This document shows, one piece after another, positions 7,123 to 16,361 of a DNA stretch of 64,000 bases. Each line of letters begins with the position of its first letter. Position 1 is the first letter of the stretch. Both the position numbers and the translations under genes were made by a program. The DNA is from CAZRHR01 sp964578885 (GTDB lineage: Bacteria > Bacteroidota > Bacteroidia > CAIKAF01), in the NCBI GenBank assembly GCA_964578885.1, contig CAZOEO010000007.1, positions 69,809-133,808 on the forward strand, in the 5' to 3' direction. Under the pieces are notes generated by a model, which was given only the letters and a program-made list of their open reading frames with translations, was not told where the DNA came from and made no database searches.

Positions 7123-8175
7123 ACCATGTCCGGTCAGGGGAACCAAACTATTGCTTGGTGCGCCCGCCTTTAAAAATCCAGCAAAACCGGCCGCAGCAGT
7201 AAATTCAACCCAGTGACCGCGTTGTGCCAAAGTGGTTTGACTGGTGGCCACTTCGTCTTCCGTCACTGTAAAAATCTGGCCACCAGACATATCTACGGCC
7301 TGCCGTATTTCCGCCTTTCGCAGCGGGTTTGCGATGGCAATCCCATCGGCTTTGGTCTTTGACAGGCCCGCCGGAACACCCAATAAACCGGGACAAAGCG
7401 CTGACTGCACTGCGTGTAATTTTGGCATTCGGGAGATGAGACCCGCTTCCATAAGTTCCGTAAACCCAAGAAAACTACCCAACAACAAGGTGCCATTGCC
7501 TACCGGAAAAAAAATTTGATCCGGCAGATTTCCACTGGTCTGTTCCCAAATCTCGTAGGCAAAAGTCTTGGTACCATGCATAAACCATGTATTCCAGACA
7601 TGAGAACCATAAAACACATTTTTAGCCGCAGCCAGTGCACATGAAGCAACCATCTCTCTGGAACCTTCCACCTGAATCACCTCCGCTCCTAAACGCTGCA
7701 TATGAACTATTTTTGCAGGCTGTGCATGTGAGCTGACGAAAATAGTAGCCTTTATACCGGCCTTTGCGGCGTAAGTAGCCAATGAGCATCCCGCGTTGCC
7801 TGAAGAATCTTCCACAAAATGTGAAATGCCCCAAGCCTTCATTTTACTCACCAAAACACTGGCGCCACGATCTTTATACGAACCACTCGGAAATAAATAT
7901 TCCAGCTTGAACGTGACATTTTTTCCCTGAAATTCTAGCCCGACCAATGGAGTGCATCCTTCACCAAATGAAACACGATGCCGCCAGTCCAATGAAGGCA
8001 AAGCCCTGTGATAACGCCACATTCCAGCCACAGTTTCATCCACTGGTCCATTGGGGAAAAACGGACGAAAGCGAGCCGACAACAAAGACATATCCGGTCC
8101 ATGCCAATGGCAATCGTCCGGAGAAAAAGAAATTCCGGACGCCGAAGACCAGGACCAAAAGCCAATTGAATTCAT
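7108..8175 (-). CDS. Threonine synthase-like PLP-dependent enzyme (fold type II)
   Basis: This 355-residue enzyme has the fold-type-II pattern: GEGCTPLVGL, then PSGSYKDRGAS with the PLP lysine, SSGNAG for substrate binding, FPVGNGTLLLG for phosphate binding, and a C-terminal LTGHGLK as in threonine synthase. Threonine synthase converts O-phosphohomoserine to threonine. The protein is shorter than typical ThrC and no other threonine gene is nearby, so another beta-elimination or replacement substrate is possible. Its start overlaps the marC stop as ATGA, indicating one operon. The 3' end overlaps the convergent membrane protein gene. Confidence 0.75.
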   Translation of the reverse strand: MNSIGFWSWSSASGISFSPDDCHWHGPDMSLLSARFRPFFPNGPVDETVAGMWRYHRALPSLDWRHRVSFGEGCTPLVGLEFQGKNVTFKLEYLFPSGSYKDRGASVLVSKMKAWGISHFVEDSSGNAGCSLATYAAKAGIKATIFVSSHAQPAKIVHMQRLGAEVIQVEGSREMVASCALAAAKNVFYGSHVWNTWFMHGTKTFAYEIWEQTSGNLPDQIFFPVGNGTLLLGSFLGFTELMEAGLISRMPKLHAVQSALCPGLLGVPAGLSKTKADGIAIANPLRKAEIRQAVDMSGGQIFTVTEDEVATSQTTLAQRGHWVEFTAAAGFAGFLKAGAPSNSLVPLTGHGLKCV

Positions 8176-8822
8176 GGAACTTGTAGCATCAGGATATCCT
8201 GCACAAAGGGCTTTAATCCGGCAAAAAAGTATTGAATAGCTACCACCATGAGAATCAATCCCATAATACGCATCATCACTTTAAGACCCGTATCGCCAAT
8301 CCATTTAATCAATTTAGAACCACTTAACAAAGTGAGTAAGACCACGAGACAAATGATTGAAATGCTAACCAGCAAAACCACTTTCTTCCAGAAAACATCT
8401 GATTGATCCATCAATAAAATGGCATTGGTAATGGCTCCTGGCCCGCAAAGCATGGGAATACCAAGTGGTGTAATTGAAATATCATGAGAATACTCCCGAA
8501 TTTCCTTTTTGGCCACCTTCATTCGGGTTAAACGGGCATTGAGCATATCATAACCCATTTTAAAAAAGATAATACCGCCGGCAATCCGAAAACCATCTGC
8601 CGTAATCTGAAAAAACTGAAACAAGGCATTTCCTGCAAAAGCGAAAAATAACATAGCCACAAAGGCCGTAAAAACAGCCCTCATGGCTGTTTGTCGGCGC
8701 TCTGCTTCAGAAAAATTCGCCGTCATCGTCATAAAAACAGGTAAAATGCTCGCCGGATTAATAATGGTAATAAAGGTGGTTAAGCAAAACAAGGCAAAAC
8801 TCAACATATCCTGACTACTCAT
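8172..8822 (-). CDS. MarC family integral membrane protein
   Basis: This 216-residue protein has about six transmembrane helices and family hallmarks: TTFITIINPASILPVFM at the N-terminus, a central PLGIPMLCGPGAI, and a C-terminal GLILMVVAIQYFFAGL. MarC proteins are inner-membrane proteins of uncertain function, and the old link to multiple antibiotic resistance is doubtful. An ATG at 8822 is chosen over an upstream in-frame TTG. It is the first gene of a two-gene operon with the PLP enzyme. Confidence 0.88.
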   Translation of the reverse strand: MSSQDMLSFALFCLTTFITIINPASILPVFMTMTANFSEAERRQTAMRAVFTAFVAMLFFAFAGNALFQFFQITADGFRIAGGIIFFKMGYDMLNARLTRMKVAKKEIREYSHDISITPLGIPMLCGPGAITNAILLMDQSDVFWKKVVLLVSISIICLVVLLTLLSGSKLIKWIGDTGLKVMMRIMGLILMVVAIQYFFAGLKPFVQDILMLQVP

Positions 8823-9112
8823 GACATCCCCATATTTATGAAACAAATATCCTTCGATTTAGCGGATATTAAAAATGAAGCCTGTAAAATAATAGTATGC
8901 TAAAACAAATAGAATGTTCTAAAGTGAAAGACAAATATTTAAGAACTAGACCATAAGTAAAATTTTAAAACCAATCTATGATTGAAAAAATTACGGTATC
9001 TACTTAATAATGTAATCAATAGCACAAATAAAAGCCCGCTATGGTTTGGAATAAAAAACAAAACGTTTATAAAATAAATGTCTAACTTTACCCCCTAAAG
9101 AAAATTAAGTTT
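8823..9112 (+). other. AT-rich intergenic region between divergent genes
   Basis: These 290 bp separate marC (minus) from the gene at 9113 (plus). No open frame of note is present. A small inverted repeat TAGAA-TG-TTCTA lies at 8910-8921. The best -7-like box for the plus gene is TAACTTTA at 9083-9090, one base off the consensus and without a clear -33, so no promoter is called. Confidence 0.5.
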
Positions 9113-9703
9113 ATGCGTGTTTTGTTTTTTGCCATTGCCTTATGGACTACAGCGGCCATTCATGGTCAGGAAAGACCAGATTTAGCTTCAGCTGCGGTGC
9201 GGCAGGCAGGCCCTAAAGCCAAATCAATTTCCATTACAAGAAATGGTAAACCAGTTACCCAGTTGTTAAGAGATGGAAATTACTGGAAACTAGCCAACGG
9301 CGCAGGATGGCTGGATACAACAGATTGGGCGGGATGGCCCGGTGCAGATCCACTCATTGTGGAAACGGCAAGATTAGAAGGTGTTTCCGGAGACGATAGA
9401 CTTTATGTGTATCGCACCCCAATGAAACAACGCTCACAGAAAATATATTTTGACGCCAATGGAAGGGTACATAGAATTGTATGGGTCAATATACAAGACC
9501 GCTCCTCGGTTTCACTGGCAGACCCACAAAACCAGGAAGCCCAATTTGCAGAATTTTACTGGAGTGGCAACGTATTGGCTCGATTCACAAACGATGATCA
9601 AAAAATTGAATGGAATTTCAAATACGACCGGAACTTCCGTTTAATTCAAGTATTTGGAACAGAGGAAGGTAAAAAAGTCACCTACAGATTTACTTATAAA
9701 TAA
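9113..9703 (+). CDS. Secreted protein of unknown function
   Basis: This 196-residue protein has a cleavable signal peptide (MRVLFFAIALWTTAAIHGQ). The mature part is mostly beta-strand with repeated aromatic and charged patches, such as KIYFDANGRVHRIVW and KIEWNFKYDRNFRLI, reminiscent of YD/RHS-like or MORN-like strands. I do not recognise the family. A strong terminator follows directly, and the gene upstream is on the other strand, so it is transcribed alone. Confidence 0.7.
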   Translation: MRVLFFAIALWTTAAIHGQERPDLASAAVRQAGPKAKSISITRNGKPVTQLLRDGNYWKLANGAGWLDTTDWAGWPGADPLIVETARLEGVSGDDRLYVYRTPMKQRSQKIYFDANGRVHRIVWVNIQDRSSVSLADPQNQEAQFAEFYWSGNVLARFTNDDQKIEWNFKYDRNFRLIQVFGTEEGKKVTYRFTYK

Positions 9704-9722
9704 TCTTCCCATAATATTCAAG

Positions 9723-9753
9723 AACCGTTTGGCTTGCCAGACGGTTTTTTTTT
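9723..9753 (+). terminator. Intrinsic terminator after the secreted protein gene
   Basis: AACCGTTTGGC (9723-9733) pairs with GCCAGACGGTT (9736-9746) in an 11-bp stem with one T-G wobble and a very short loop, followed by a run of nine T residues. Confidence 0.8.
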
Positions 9754-9829
9754 GCAAAAAAATGAACTAAAATAATACCATGAATAAGGGAAAAAGGGAA
9801 AAACTTACCTTGAAAAAATAAACAACATC

Positions 9830-10267
9830 ATGAAAACAAAAGAGGAAACCATAGCAGCACTTATCAAAAGATATCAAATGCAACAACACCCGGAGGGAGG
9901 ATGGTATGCTGAAACATATCGGCATTCAAAAGCCTATGATTTCCCCGGTTTTGAAGGATCAAGAAACATTTCAACAAGCATTCTATTCCTCTTACCAGAA
10001 GGCCAAAAATCTGCCTTACACAGAATTAAAAGCGATGAAATTTGGTATTATCATGCAGGCGGAACGTTGCACATCATCACACTTGATGAAAATGGCATGG
10101 AACAGAGACATCCATTAGGCTCAAACATAGAAAAGGGTGATAATTTTCAATTAACCGTAAAAGCAGGAACCTGGTTTGGCGCAGAACCGACCGAAGGATC
10201 AGGATATTGTTTAGTCGGTTGCTCTGTATCGCCAGGATTCGATTTCCGGGATTTCGAACTTATGTAA
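9830..10267 (+). CDS. DUF985 cupin family protein
   Basis: This 145-residue single-domain cupin matches DUF985 (Cupin_5): an N-terminal HPEGGWYAETYR, then SALHRIKSDEIWYYHAGG with metal- or ligand-binding residues, and a C-terminal LVGCSVSPGFDFRDFE. The natural substrate of the family is not established; sugar-binding or epimerase-like roles have been proposed. It stands alone between two terminators and converges on gldN. The start ATG at 9830 gives the expected family N-terminus. Confidence 0.88.
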   Translation: MKTKEETIAALIKRYQMQQHPEGGWYAETYRHSKAYDFPGFEGSRNISTSILFLLPEGQKSALHRIKSDEIWYYHAGGTLHIITLDENGMEQRHPLGSNIEKGDNFQLTVKAGTWFGAEPTEGSGYCLVGCSVSPGFDFRDFELM

Positions 10268-10276
10268 AAGACATAA

Positions 10277-10308
10277 AAAAAGGTTGGCCTGAAAAAGCCA
10301 ACCTTTTT
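10277..10308. terminator. Bidirectional terminator between cupin and gldN
   Basis: AAAAAGGTTGGC (10277-10288) and GCCAACCTTTTT (10297-10308) form a perfect 12-bp stem with an 8-nt loop. The A run on one side and T run on the other let it work in both directions, ending the cupin gene and the minus-strand gld operon. Confidence 0.85.
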
Positions 10309-10327
10309 AAGAAATGAGATATAAATT

Positions 10328-11203
10328 CTATTGCTCCCAGAGGTCATGCTCATAGGTGAAAATCTCACCTTTGATGCGCTCACCTTCAAGTAAAGCAGGA
10401 ATACCCTTTGTATATTCCTCAATCCGACGATCGTAAACGTTATCAAACTTCAACACTTTGGAAGAGAAAACACGTTTCTCAAACAAGTCGTCGAAACTCA
10501 GACGTTGTGCATAGTTTTGTGGATTATACACCTCGTTGACAGCGAATACAGGGCGGAAGTTGGGGAAGTAAATCCAGTACATGGCCGTATTGTATTTGAA
10601 TTCACCTGTAGAACGGTCAAAAACACCTCTCTGAGGACAAATACCAAGAATACGAACGGTCATTACAGAACGCTGTTTTTCAAGAATCCAGTCTTCCTTA
10701 ATCTGGAAACGCTTTACGGTAGTAGGGTCGAATGGCTCATCTACTACTTTCTGCACCAAATTGTATGGGGGATCTGGTTCAGGAACCCATTGCGTATCTC
10801 TGAAGGCACCAATTGAAGCCACATCATTGCTGGACATTTGGACCAGGAAATCGTCCGTTTTGGGATCGTAGGCGAAATACTTATCACTTTCAGTTGTCAA
10901 AGCATTAATAACCACAGTAATAAAATTCTTACGACCATTGGTTGGGCGATCCGGATAATAGAAAGGATGGTTAATCTTTTCCCTCATATCCACTTCCCTG
11001 ATCACCCTACGTTCCCACATCACATCGGATTGGCGCATGTAGGGATATGGAACCAAACGACGATCCGGTTCACGATCTACATCGTACGCACGATCTCTCG
11101 GAGTCGGAGTAAGTGTAGTACCACCCCCGGCACCAGTCGCTTGTGCTGAAACGGTACAGACCGCAACACCAAAAGCCAACAAAAGAATGTGATGCAACTT
11201 CAT
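10328..11203 (-). CDS. gldN: T9SS/gliding protein GldN (PorN)
   Basis: This 291-residue periplasmic protein has a signal peptide (MKLHHILLLAFGVAVCTVSAQ), then GldN landmarks: REVDMREKINHPFYYP, FRDTQWVPEPDPPYN, and FPNFRPVFAVNEVYNPQN. GldN binds GldK and forms the periplasmic ring under the T9SS outer-membrane complex. It is the last gene of porP/sprF-gldK-L-M-N, 9 nt after gldM, and is followed by a bidirectional terminator. Confidence 0.95.
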   Translation of the reverse strand: MKLHHILLLAFGVAVCTVSAQATGAGGGTTLTPTPRDRAYDVDREPDRRLVPYPYMRQSDVMWERRVIREVDMREKINHPFYYPDRPTNGRKNFITVVINALTTESDKYFAYDPKTDDFLVQMSSNDVASIGAFRDTQWVPEPDPPYNLVQKVVDEPFDPTTVKRFQIKEDWILEKQRSVMTVRILGICPQRGVFDRSTGEFKYNTAMYWIYFPNFRPVFAVNEVYNPQNYAQRLSFDDLFEKRVFSSKVLKFDNVYDRRIEEYTKGIPALLEGERIKGEIFTYEHDLWEQ

Positions 11204-11212
11204 AGTATAGAA

Positions 11213-12874
11213 TTATTGGATAGAGAACGATGCGTCTAATTTCCGACGGGTTTGATCAGGCATCAACACCTGCACTTCGGAAAAGAACACTTTTTGTCCA
11301 CGCTTCAGACCGCGTACATCGGATGCCACGCCACCTGGAAGAGTATTACCGGTACAATCCGTTTCGGTATAGCTTCCCCCGCGAGGATATGCAATTTTAA
11401 ACTTCTCTACTTTAGCAAATACATTAAAGTCGAAGTTTTCCATAGCAGGAATCAGGGGAGACTGAGAAGCTAAGCTTCCAGAAATACCACTACCGGCTCT
11501 AATGTTACCCCATTTAAGCACTGGATCAGGAATAGCTTTTACTCTAAATACATGCGAGCCCATGCTAATGGAGCGTCCATCATCCGTTTTTACGGAAACA
11601 TTTACTTTAGCTTCACCAGTTCCGGAAGCGGAAACAATATAGTTTCCAGGACCTTGACCTGCACGAATGCTGATAGGTCCAGCGCCGGTTACAGACACTT
11701 GATTAGGTGCGAAACCAGGAACGGAAACAGAAATTGGATTATCCAAACCACGATAGAACACGTTCATGTTGGTTGCAGCGACAGAAGCTGACGGAGGAGA
11801 AACGTTATACTTAGTTGAGAAAGGATAAGAAATCTCTTCATCTGTACCAGGCTTTTTCACCTTAATTACACCAGCAAAAGTACGCTCTCCTACTCCAGAT
11901 GTTCCGATAGTTACACGACCCATCCCTTTTACAATGTTGTTTGTATCCAGGATTTGTCCACCAGCTACTTGCATGGAAGTTGTATCCACCGCACTACCAT
12001 AAATAATAGTAGGTTTCACGGAAGTGTTGTAAGCTGCTAGAAACACATCAGCTTCAAAAGGACTACCACCTACCACGAAGGTAGATTTAGGTACTACACG
12101 GGCTTCCACTGCGTCAAACTTAAAAGCTTGGGCAGAAATAGATTCCCAGATATAACCTAATGCAGCAGCCTCAAGACCACGGATGGCGTTTTCCCACTTT
12201 GCCAATTCAAGAAGAGCAGCGGCCAGAGGAAGATGGTAAAAGTACCGCATTTCCCAGGTGCGCAAGTTAAATTTCTTGGCTTGGTCTGAATTTGGATCAG
12301 GATCAGCAAGGTCAAGAATATCTAGGTTTTTGATAGCAGATGAATCAGTGCCAAAAGTCTTACCTCCGGCGCCTTCAATGCTTGCCACATAATCCTTGAA
12401 AGCTTGCAACTTCTTTCTTAACTCGCCAGCTTTACCAGCATTTCCCGGAGCTTCAGCAGTTCCAAAAAATGTAGTAGGCATGTCATAATCATCCTTTTTG
12501 TTAACCAAATAAGGATCATTGATAGAAGCAGCAGCGGCCGTTTCATCAACACCATCGACAGTTTTTAACAAATCGATTTTTATCTGATGAATAAACGTAA
12601 CCACCTCTTTCACCTGTTCCTCAAGACCCATTGCTTTCGCACGAGCCAATTTGTACTTAGGGTCTTTGGGATTCAGCATTTCCTGATTCGCCAGTTCCTG
12701 ATAGGTACCGCTGTTTTTAGAAATCAGCACATTATTTTGCTGATTCAGTGAGATGTTTGCCTTCACGAAGGCATCTAGTACCTCGGAAGACACGTTGATG
12801 GCAAGAAGAGCTGTTAACACGAGGTACATCATGTTAATCATCTTCTGCCTAGGACTCGCATTACCGCCCGCCAT
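11213..12874 (-). CDS. gldM: T9SS/gliding motor protein GldM (PorM)
   Basis: This 553-residue protein has a short cytoplasmic N-terminus (MAGGNASPRQKM), one transmembrane helix at about residues 13-30 with conserved MYLVLTALLAINVSSEVLDAF, and a long periplasmic part of stacked beta domains. GldM and GldL form the proton-driven rotary motor that powers T9SS export and gliding. The periplasmic arm reaches GldK/GldN. Length is slightly above that of better known homologues. It lies 40 nt after gldL in the same operon. Confidence 0.96.
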   Translation of the reverse strand: MAGGNASPRQKMINMMYLVLTALLAINVSSEVLDAFVKANISLNQQNNVLISKNSGTYQELANQEMLNPKDPKYKLARAKAMGLEEQVKEVVTFIHQIKIDLLKTVDGVDETAAAASINDPYLVNKKDDYDMPTTFFGTAEAPGNAGKAGELRKKLQAFKDYVASIEGAGGKTFGTDSSAIKNLDILDLADPDPNSDQAKKFNLRTWEMRYFYHLPLAAALLELAKWENAIRGLEAAALGYIWESISAQAFKFDAVEARVVPKSTFVVGGSPFEADVFLAAYNTSVKPTIIYGSAVDTTSMQVAGGQILDTNNIVKGMGRVTIGTSGVGERTFAGVIKVKKPGTDEEISYPFSTKYNVSPPSASVAATNMNVFYRGLDNPISVSVPGFAPNQVSVTGAGPISIRAGQGPGNYIVSASGTGEAKVNVSVKTDDGRSISMGSHVFRVKAIPDPVLKWGNIRAGSGISGSLASQSPLIPAMENFDFNVFAKVEKFKIAYPRGGSYTETDCTGNTLPGGVASDVRGLKRGQKVFFSEVQVLMPDQTRRKLDASFSIQ

Positions 12875-12914
12875 TCTTTCTAATTTATCAGGTTAAGAAT
12901 CAGAGAAGGGGGAA

Positions 12915-13721
12915 TTATCCGCGGTTGTAATTCATGGCAGACAACATGTTGCCATATACTGTGTTCAACGCATGAAGGTTATTACCCAAAGTATGAATTT
13001 CTTCTTTGTATCTGCGGGTATCTTCAACTGATGCATTCAGGTTGTTCAAAAGTTCAGCGATGTTGCTATATACCTGACCGCTGGACTCCATGTAATCTTT
13101 AGAACCCTGAATTTGCAATTCATAAACACTGTTCAATACAGACAGATTCTTAGAGACGCGTTGCAGTTGTTCACCATAAGAAGCACCATCTTCTACAGAC
13201 AGGCCGGTAAGAGATTCAGCTGCACGAACATAAGAATCAGAAAGCTGATCTACTGTAGTAGCTGCTTTTTTCACGTTGTTGATGTACTCGGAAGTTGCAG
13301 CACCTGCATCTGCCATGTCACCAAGACGATTGGTAGATTCAGATAACTTGCGCATTCCAGCACCAAGAGATTCTATCAATTCTGGACCAATTTTAGCGTC
13401 TTCCAGCAATCGATCTAATTCTTGTGAAACAGAATCCTTAGCAGCGATGGCAGTAGTTGCTTTAGAATGACCATGGTCACCTTCACCAGGTAATCCAGCT
13501 AATTCGGGATAGACCAGGGTCCAGTCCAATTCTTCGTGAGGCGGTTCAAAAGCCGAGATGGCAAAAATCATGGCTTCTACTGTAAGACCAGTTACAATCA
13601 TGACAGAGGCGCCTGGCCAGTGCATAATTTTGAACATGGCTCCGAGAATTACGACAGCCGCTCCGAACCCGTATACAAAGTTCATTACGACTTTCCCTTT
13701 ACGTGTGTGCAGGAATTTCAT
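12915..13721 (-). CDS. gldL: T9SS/gliding motor protein GldL (PorL)
   Basis: This 268-residue inner-membrane protein has two N-terminal helices (about 13-30 and 37-56) joined by KIMHWPG, and a long cytoplasmic helical tail. Glu49 lies in the second helix and Glu59 just after it, at the same numbers as acidic residues I recall as important for the proton path in Flavobacterium GldL. It forms the pentameric stator around GldM. It is separated from gldK by 94 nt, the largest gap in the operon. Confidence 0.95.
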   Translation of the reverse strand: MKFLHTRKGKVVMNFVYGFGAAVVILGAMFKIMHWPGASVMIVTGLTVEAMIFAISAFEPPHEELDWTLVYPELAGLPGEGDHGHSKATTAIAAKDSVSQELDRLLEDAKIGPELIESLGAGMRKLSESTNRLGDMADAGAATSEYINNVKKAATTVDQLSDSYVRAAESLTGLSVEDGASYGEQLQRVSKNLSVLNSVYELQIQGSKDYMESSGQVYSNIAELLNNLNASVEDTRRYKEEIHTLGNNLHALNTVYGNMLSAMNYNRG

Positions 13722-13815
13722 CTTGCTTGCGTGTTTTTTGATTTAGGTAAATGGAATAAGGAATAGACAGGAAAAGAACGAAAAATGAGGTTGGTATATT
13801 GTGAATGGTTTGAAT

Positions 13816-15123
13816 TTATTCAAAATCTTCTTTAGCGCGACCCATAAAGGTTTGTACGCAACGGAAACCGATATAACTTTTGGCGGTATCCTCATATTCG
13901 TACAAGCGAGCACCAACTTGAAGATAATATCCAACATCTTTCCATGAGCCACCACGAATCACCTTACGTTTGTAGGTTGGGCGGTCAGACTTTTTGGACC
14001 GATAACGTAAATCAGGGTTCAAATCGTGCATCCAGTTGATACCAGACTCATCGAAAGCTCCCGCAGTCCACTCAGAAACGTTACCTGCCATGCAATACAA
14101 ACCATATTCATTCGGATTGTATGCATCTACCGGAACCGTGTGGAAACCACCATCATCGATATAGTTACCACGCATCGGCTTAAAGTTTCCAAGAAAACAT
14201 CCCTTAGAGTTACGAATATATGGTCCGCCCCATGGATAAGGAGAGAGATGTAAGCCACCACGTGCAGCCCATTCCCATTCAGATTCAGTAGGCAAACGGA
14301 AATCATGAACAGGGAATTCTCCCATACGGGTGAGGAAATTATTCATGTATTCGGTTCTCCAATGACAAAATGCATTGGCTTGTTTCCAGTTTACACCTAC
14401 CACAGGATAATTATCATAAGCCGGATGCCAGAAATACATCTTGGTCATGGGCTCATTATAGGAGTAGGTGAAGTCTGCAATCCAAACGAGGGTATCCGGA
14501 TAGATACGCACCGCTTCCTTCATAATAAACTTGGAACGGTCCGGCATGACCGCGGTCATGTCATCTACATCTCGGCGATACTTATATTTTGCGGCCTCAT
14601 CCAAATCAATCCACCAATAGGTATATACCAATTTGTGAACATTGATTTCACGACGACGATAGAAACGTTGGTTTTCCGGATAATATAGTTCCTCCAAAGC
14701 CTCTCTATATTCTCCATCGTCCCATGGAATGCGTGGACGCCAGTTGAGTAATGGCGGATCAATATCTTCTCCGTATTCATTTTCAGTAATATGAAAATCT
14801 TCGTCGTTATCGGCGATGATTCTGCGGGCGAGGGAATCTCGCACGTAATAAACAAACTGTCGATATTCGTTGTTGGAGATTTCCGTTTGGTCCATGTAAA
14901 AAGCCTGCACAGACACCGTTTTAGACGGTTGGTGCATAGCGGCTGGTACATCTTGATCGGAATCCCCCATGTTGTAGCTACCCATAGGGATATACACCAT
15001 ACCAAAGGGGTCGGCTTGGTACCATTTAGGGCGACCTTGCACCCCAATGAGCTGACCGTTTTCACCTCCGGCGCAGCTGTAAAGCAGTGCAGGGAGGCTT
15101 CCCAGTATCATGAGTTTTTTCAT
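13816..15123 (-). CDS. gldK: T9SS/gliding lipoprotein GldK (PorK)
   Basis: This 435-residue lipoprotein (MKKLMILGSLPALLYSC, lipobox LYSC) has a formylglycine-generating-enzyme-like fold: it starts MGSYNMGDSD, has FYMDQTEISNNEYRQF, RLPTESEWEWAARGG and ends GGSWKDVGYYLQVGAR then IGFRCV. GldK forms the periplasmic ring with GldN, anchored to the outer membrane. The ATG at 15123 gives a correct lipoprotein signal, whereas an upstream in-frame start does not. A matching promoter lies at 15191-15223. Confidence 0.95.
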   Translation of the reverse strand: MKKLMILGSLPALLYSCAGGENGQLIGVQGRPKWYQADPFGMVYIPMGSYNMGDSDQDVPAAMHQPSKTVSVQAFYMDQTEISNNEYRQFVYYVRDSLARRIIADNDEDFHITENEYGEDIDPPLLNWRPRIPWDDGEYREALEELYYPENQRFYRRREINVHKLVYTYWWIDLDEAAKYKYRRDVDDMTAVMPDRSKFIMKEAVRIYPDTLVWIADFTYSYNEPMTKMYFWHPAYDNYPVVGVNWKQANAFCHWRTEYMNNFLTRMGEFPVHDFRLPTESEWEWAARGGLHLSPYPWGGPYIRNSKGCFLGNFKPMRGNYIDDGGFHTVPVDAYNPNEYGLYCMAGNVSEWTAGAFDESGINWMHDLNPDLRYRSKKSDRPTYKRKVIRGGSWKDVGYYLQVGARLYEYEDTAKSYIGFRCVQTFMGRAKEDFE

Positions 15124-15190
15124 GGGAAGAGGATTTGTGATACGTGCGTTTAACATCTTAAACGATGGTAACTGCGGTTTTATTATCCAC

Positions 15191-15223
15191 CAAAGATATA
15201 TAAGAATTGATAACTTGCATCAA
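15191..15223 (-). promoter_or_regulatory. Promoter of gldK-L-M-N (TTG-N22-TATCTTTG)
   Basis: On the minus strand TTG (15223-15221) and TATCTTTG (15198-15191) are 22 nt apart, within the range of Bacteroidota promoters. The -33 element overlaps the stop codon of porP/sprF, so gldK can be transcribed apart from it. Leader length would be about 60 nt. Confidence 0.45.
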
Positions 15224-16215
15224 GGCATCAAATTTCTTAGGGTCTGTGGGTGACGTACAGACTGAACAGGTATAAGTGGTCTTGGCTTGCTAAGCGGCAA
15301 ACAATAACGAATCACAATCTCGTGAGAACCGCTATTGTAAGAGCTTAATCGGCTCAAATTAATGTCGTAAGAGTATCCGATTTGAATGGGCGGAAGTACT
15401 GGCTTAATCGCCTGTAAGTTTAACCCAGCATTAATGGCCAGGGCATCTTCGAAACGGTAAGTAAGACCGGCCCAGTAGTTATCTTTATAAATGGCATTCG
15501 CATTTAAATCAACCTGTGCAGTGGCGAAATCTGTTTTAATGAGGACGTTCGGATTAATCGCCCAGTCGCCGTTAAACAAATCACCAAAAGTATAACCTCC
15601 CATAAAGAACATATGCCTTGCTTGGGTAATGTTAATATCTGCATAACGCATTCCGGCAAGGTGAAGAGCAGAAACGCCGGCGTACCAGCTATTGGTTGTT
15701 CCTTCAGGCGAGTAGTAATAGAGACCGACGCCTCCTTCAAATGCGATGTTATTGCGGCCATTCAGGGCTTGTACAGAAGCTTCAGGTACGCCGGAAGGAT
15801 AGACCCATTGCGCACCATCAATCCCTTTAGAAGTGGCACCCAAGTCTAAACCTGCGCGCAAATAACCCGGGCCAATGGGCTGCTTAGAGCGCCAGTTAAC
15901 GGCTAAGCGGAAAGAATAATTTTTTTCAAACCCGATAAAATCACCATAACCAGTAAAGCCAACACCAAAGTATTGACCAAACAATAGAGGCAACTGCGCA
16001 TCAGCAGAAAACAAAAAACTTGTGGGTGAGCCTTGCAAACCAGTCCACTGTGAACGGTACAAACCCGTAACACACAATAAATCCTTTGTTCCAGCATACG
16101 CAGGATTCATAATCAGTTTATTATAAAAAAACTGGGTGAACTGTGGATCCTGCTGTGCATTAGCTGCTGGTAACAGCGAAAGGGTTGTCAGGGCGGTAAG
16201 TAGTACTTTCTTCAT
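15220..16215 (-). CDS. PorP/SprF family T9SS outer-membrane protein
   Basis: This 331-residue beta-barrel protein starts with a signal peptide (MKKVLLTALTTLSLLPAANAQ) followed by the family signature QDPQFTQFFYNKLIMNPAYAG. The remainder is amphipathic strands with GLTYRFEDALAINAGLNL near the end. PorP/SprF proteins sit in the outer membrane, and some family members bind T9SS substrates such as the SprB adhesin or type B CTD cargo. Its place directly before gldK is common in the phylum. A short Arg/Pro-rich tail extends past the last strand. Confidence 0.92.
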   Translation of the reverse strand: MKKVLLTALTTLSLLPAANAQQDPQFTQFFYNKLIMNPAYAGTKDLLCVTGLYRSQWTGLQGSPTSFLFSADAQLPLLFGQYFGVGFTGYGDFIGFEKNYSFRLAVNWRSKQPIGPGYLRAGLDLGATSKGIDGAQWVYPSGVPEASVQALNGRNNIAFEGGVGLYYYSPEGTTNSWYAGVSALHLAGMRYADINITQARHMFFMGGYTFGDLFNGDWAINPNVLIKTDFATAQVDLNANAIYKDNYWAGLTYRFEDALAINAGLNLQAIKPVLPPIQIGYSYDINLSRLSSYNSGSHEIVIRYCLPLSKPRPLIPVQSVRHPQTLRNLMP

Positions 16216-16361
16216 ACCAGGTTTGGAACGGTTTAGTCTATGTAGAACACGTCTTAAAGTGTAAATATATGCAAAAATCTCAACGACTTATGCAAAATTT
16301 TAAAAGTTATTTCACTGAAAGAAAAAACAAAACACTGATTTTCAGTTACGTAAATTAATGT

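Noticed and set aside
8910..8921. Inverted repeat TAGAA-TG-TTCTA as an operator
   Set aside because: Five-base arms in AT-rich DNA are expected by chance, and it is not placed at a recognisable promoter.
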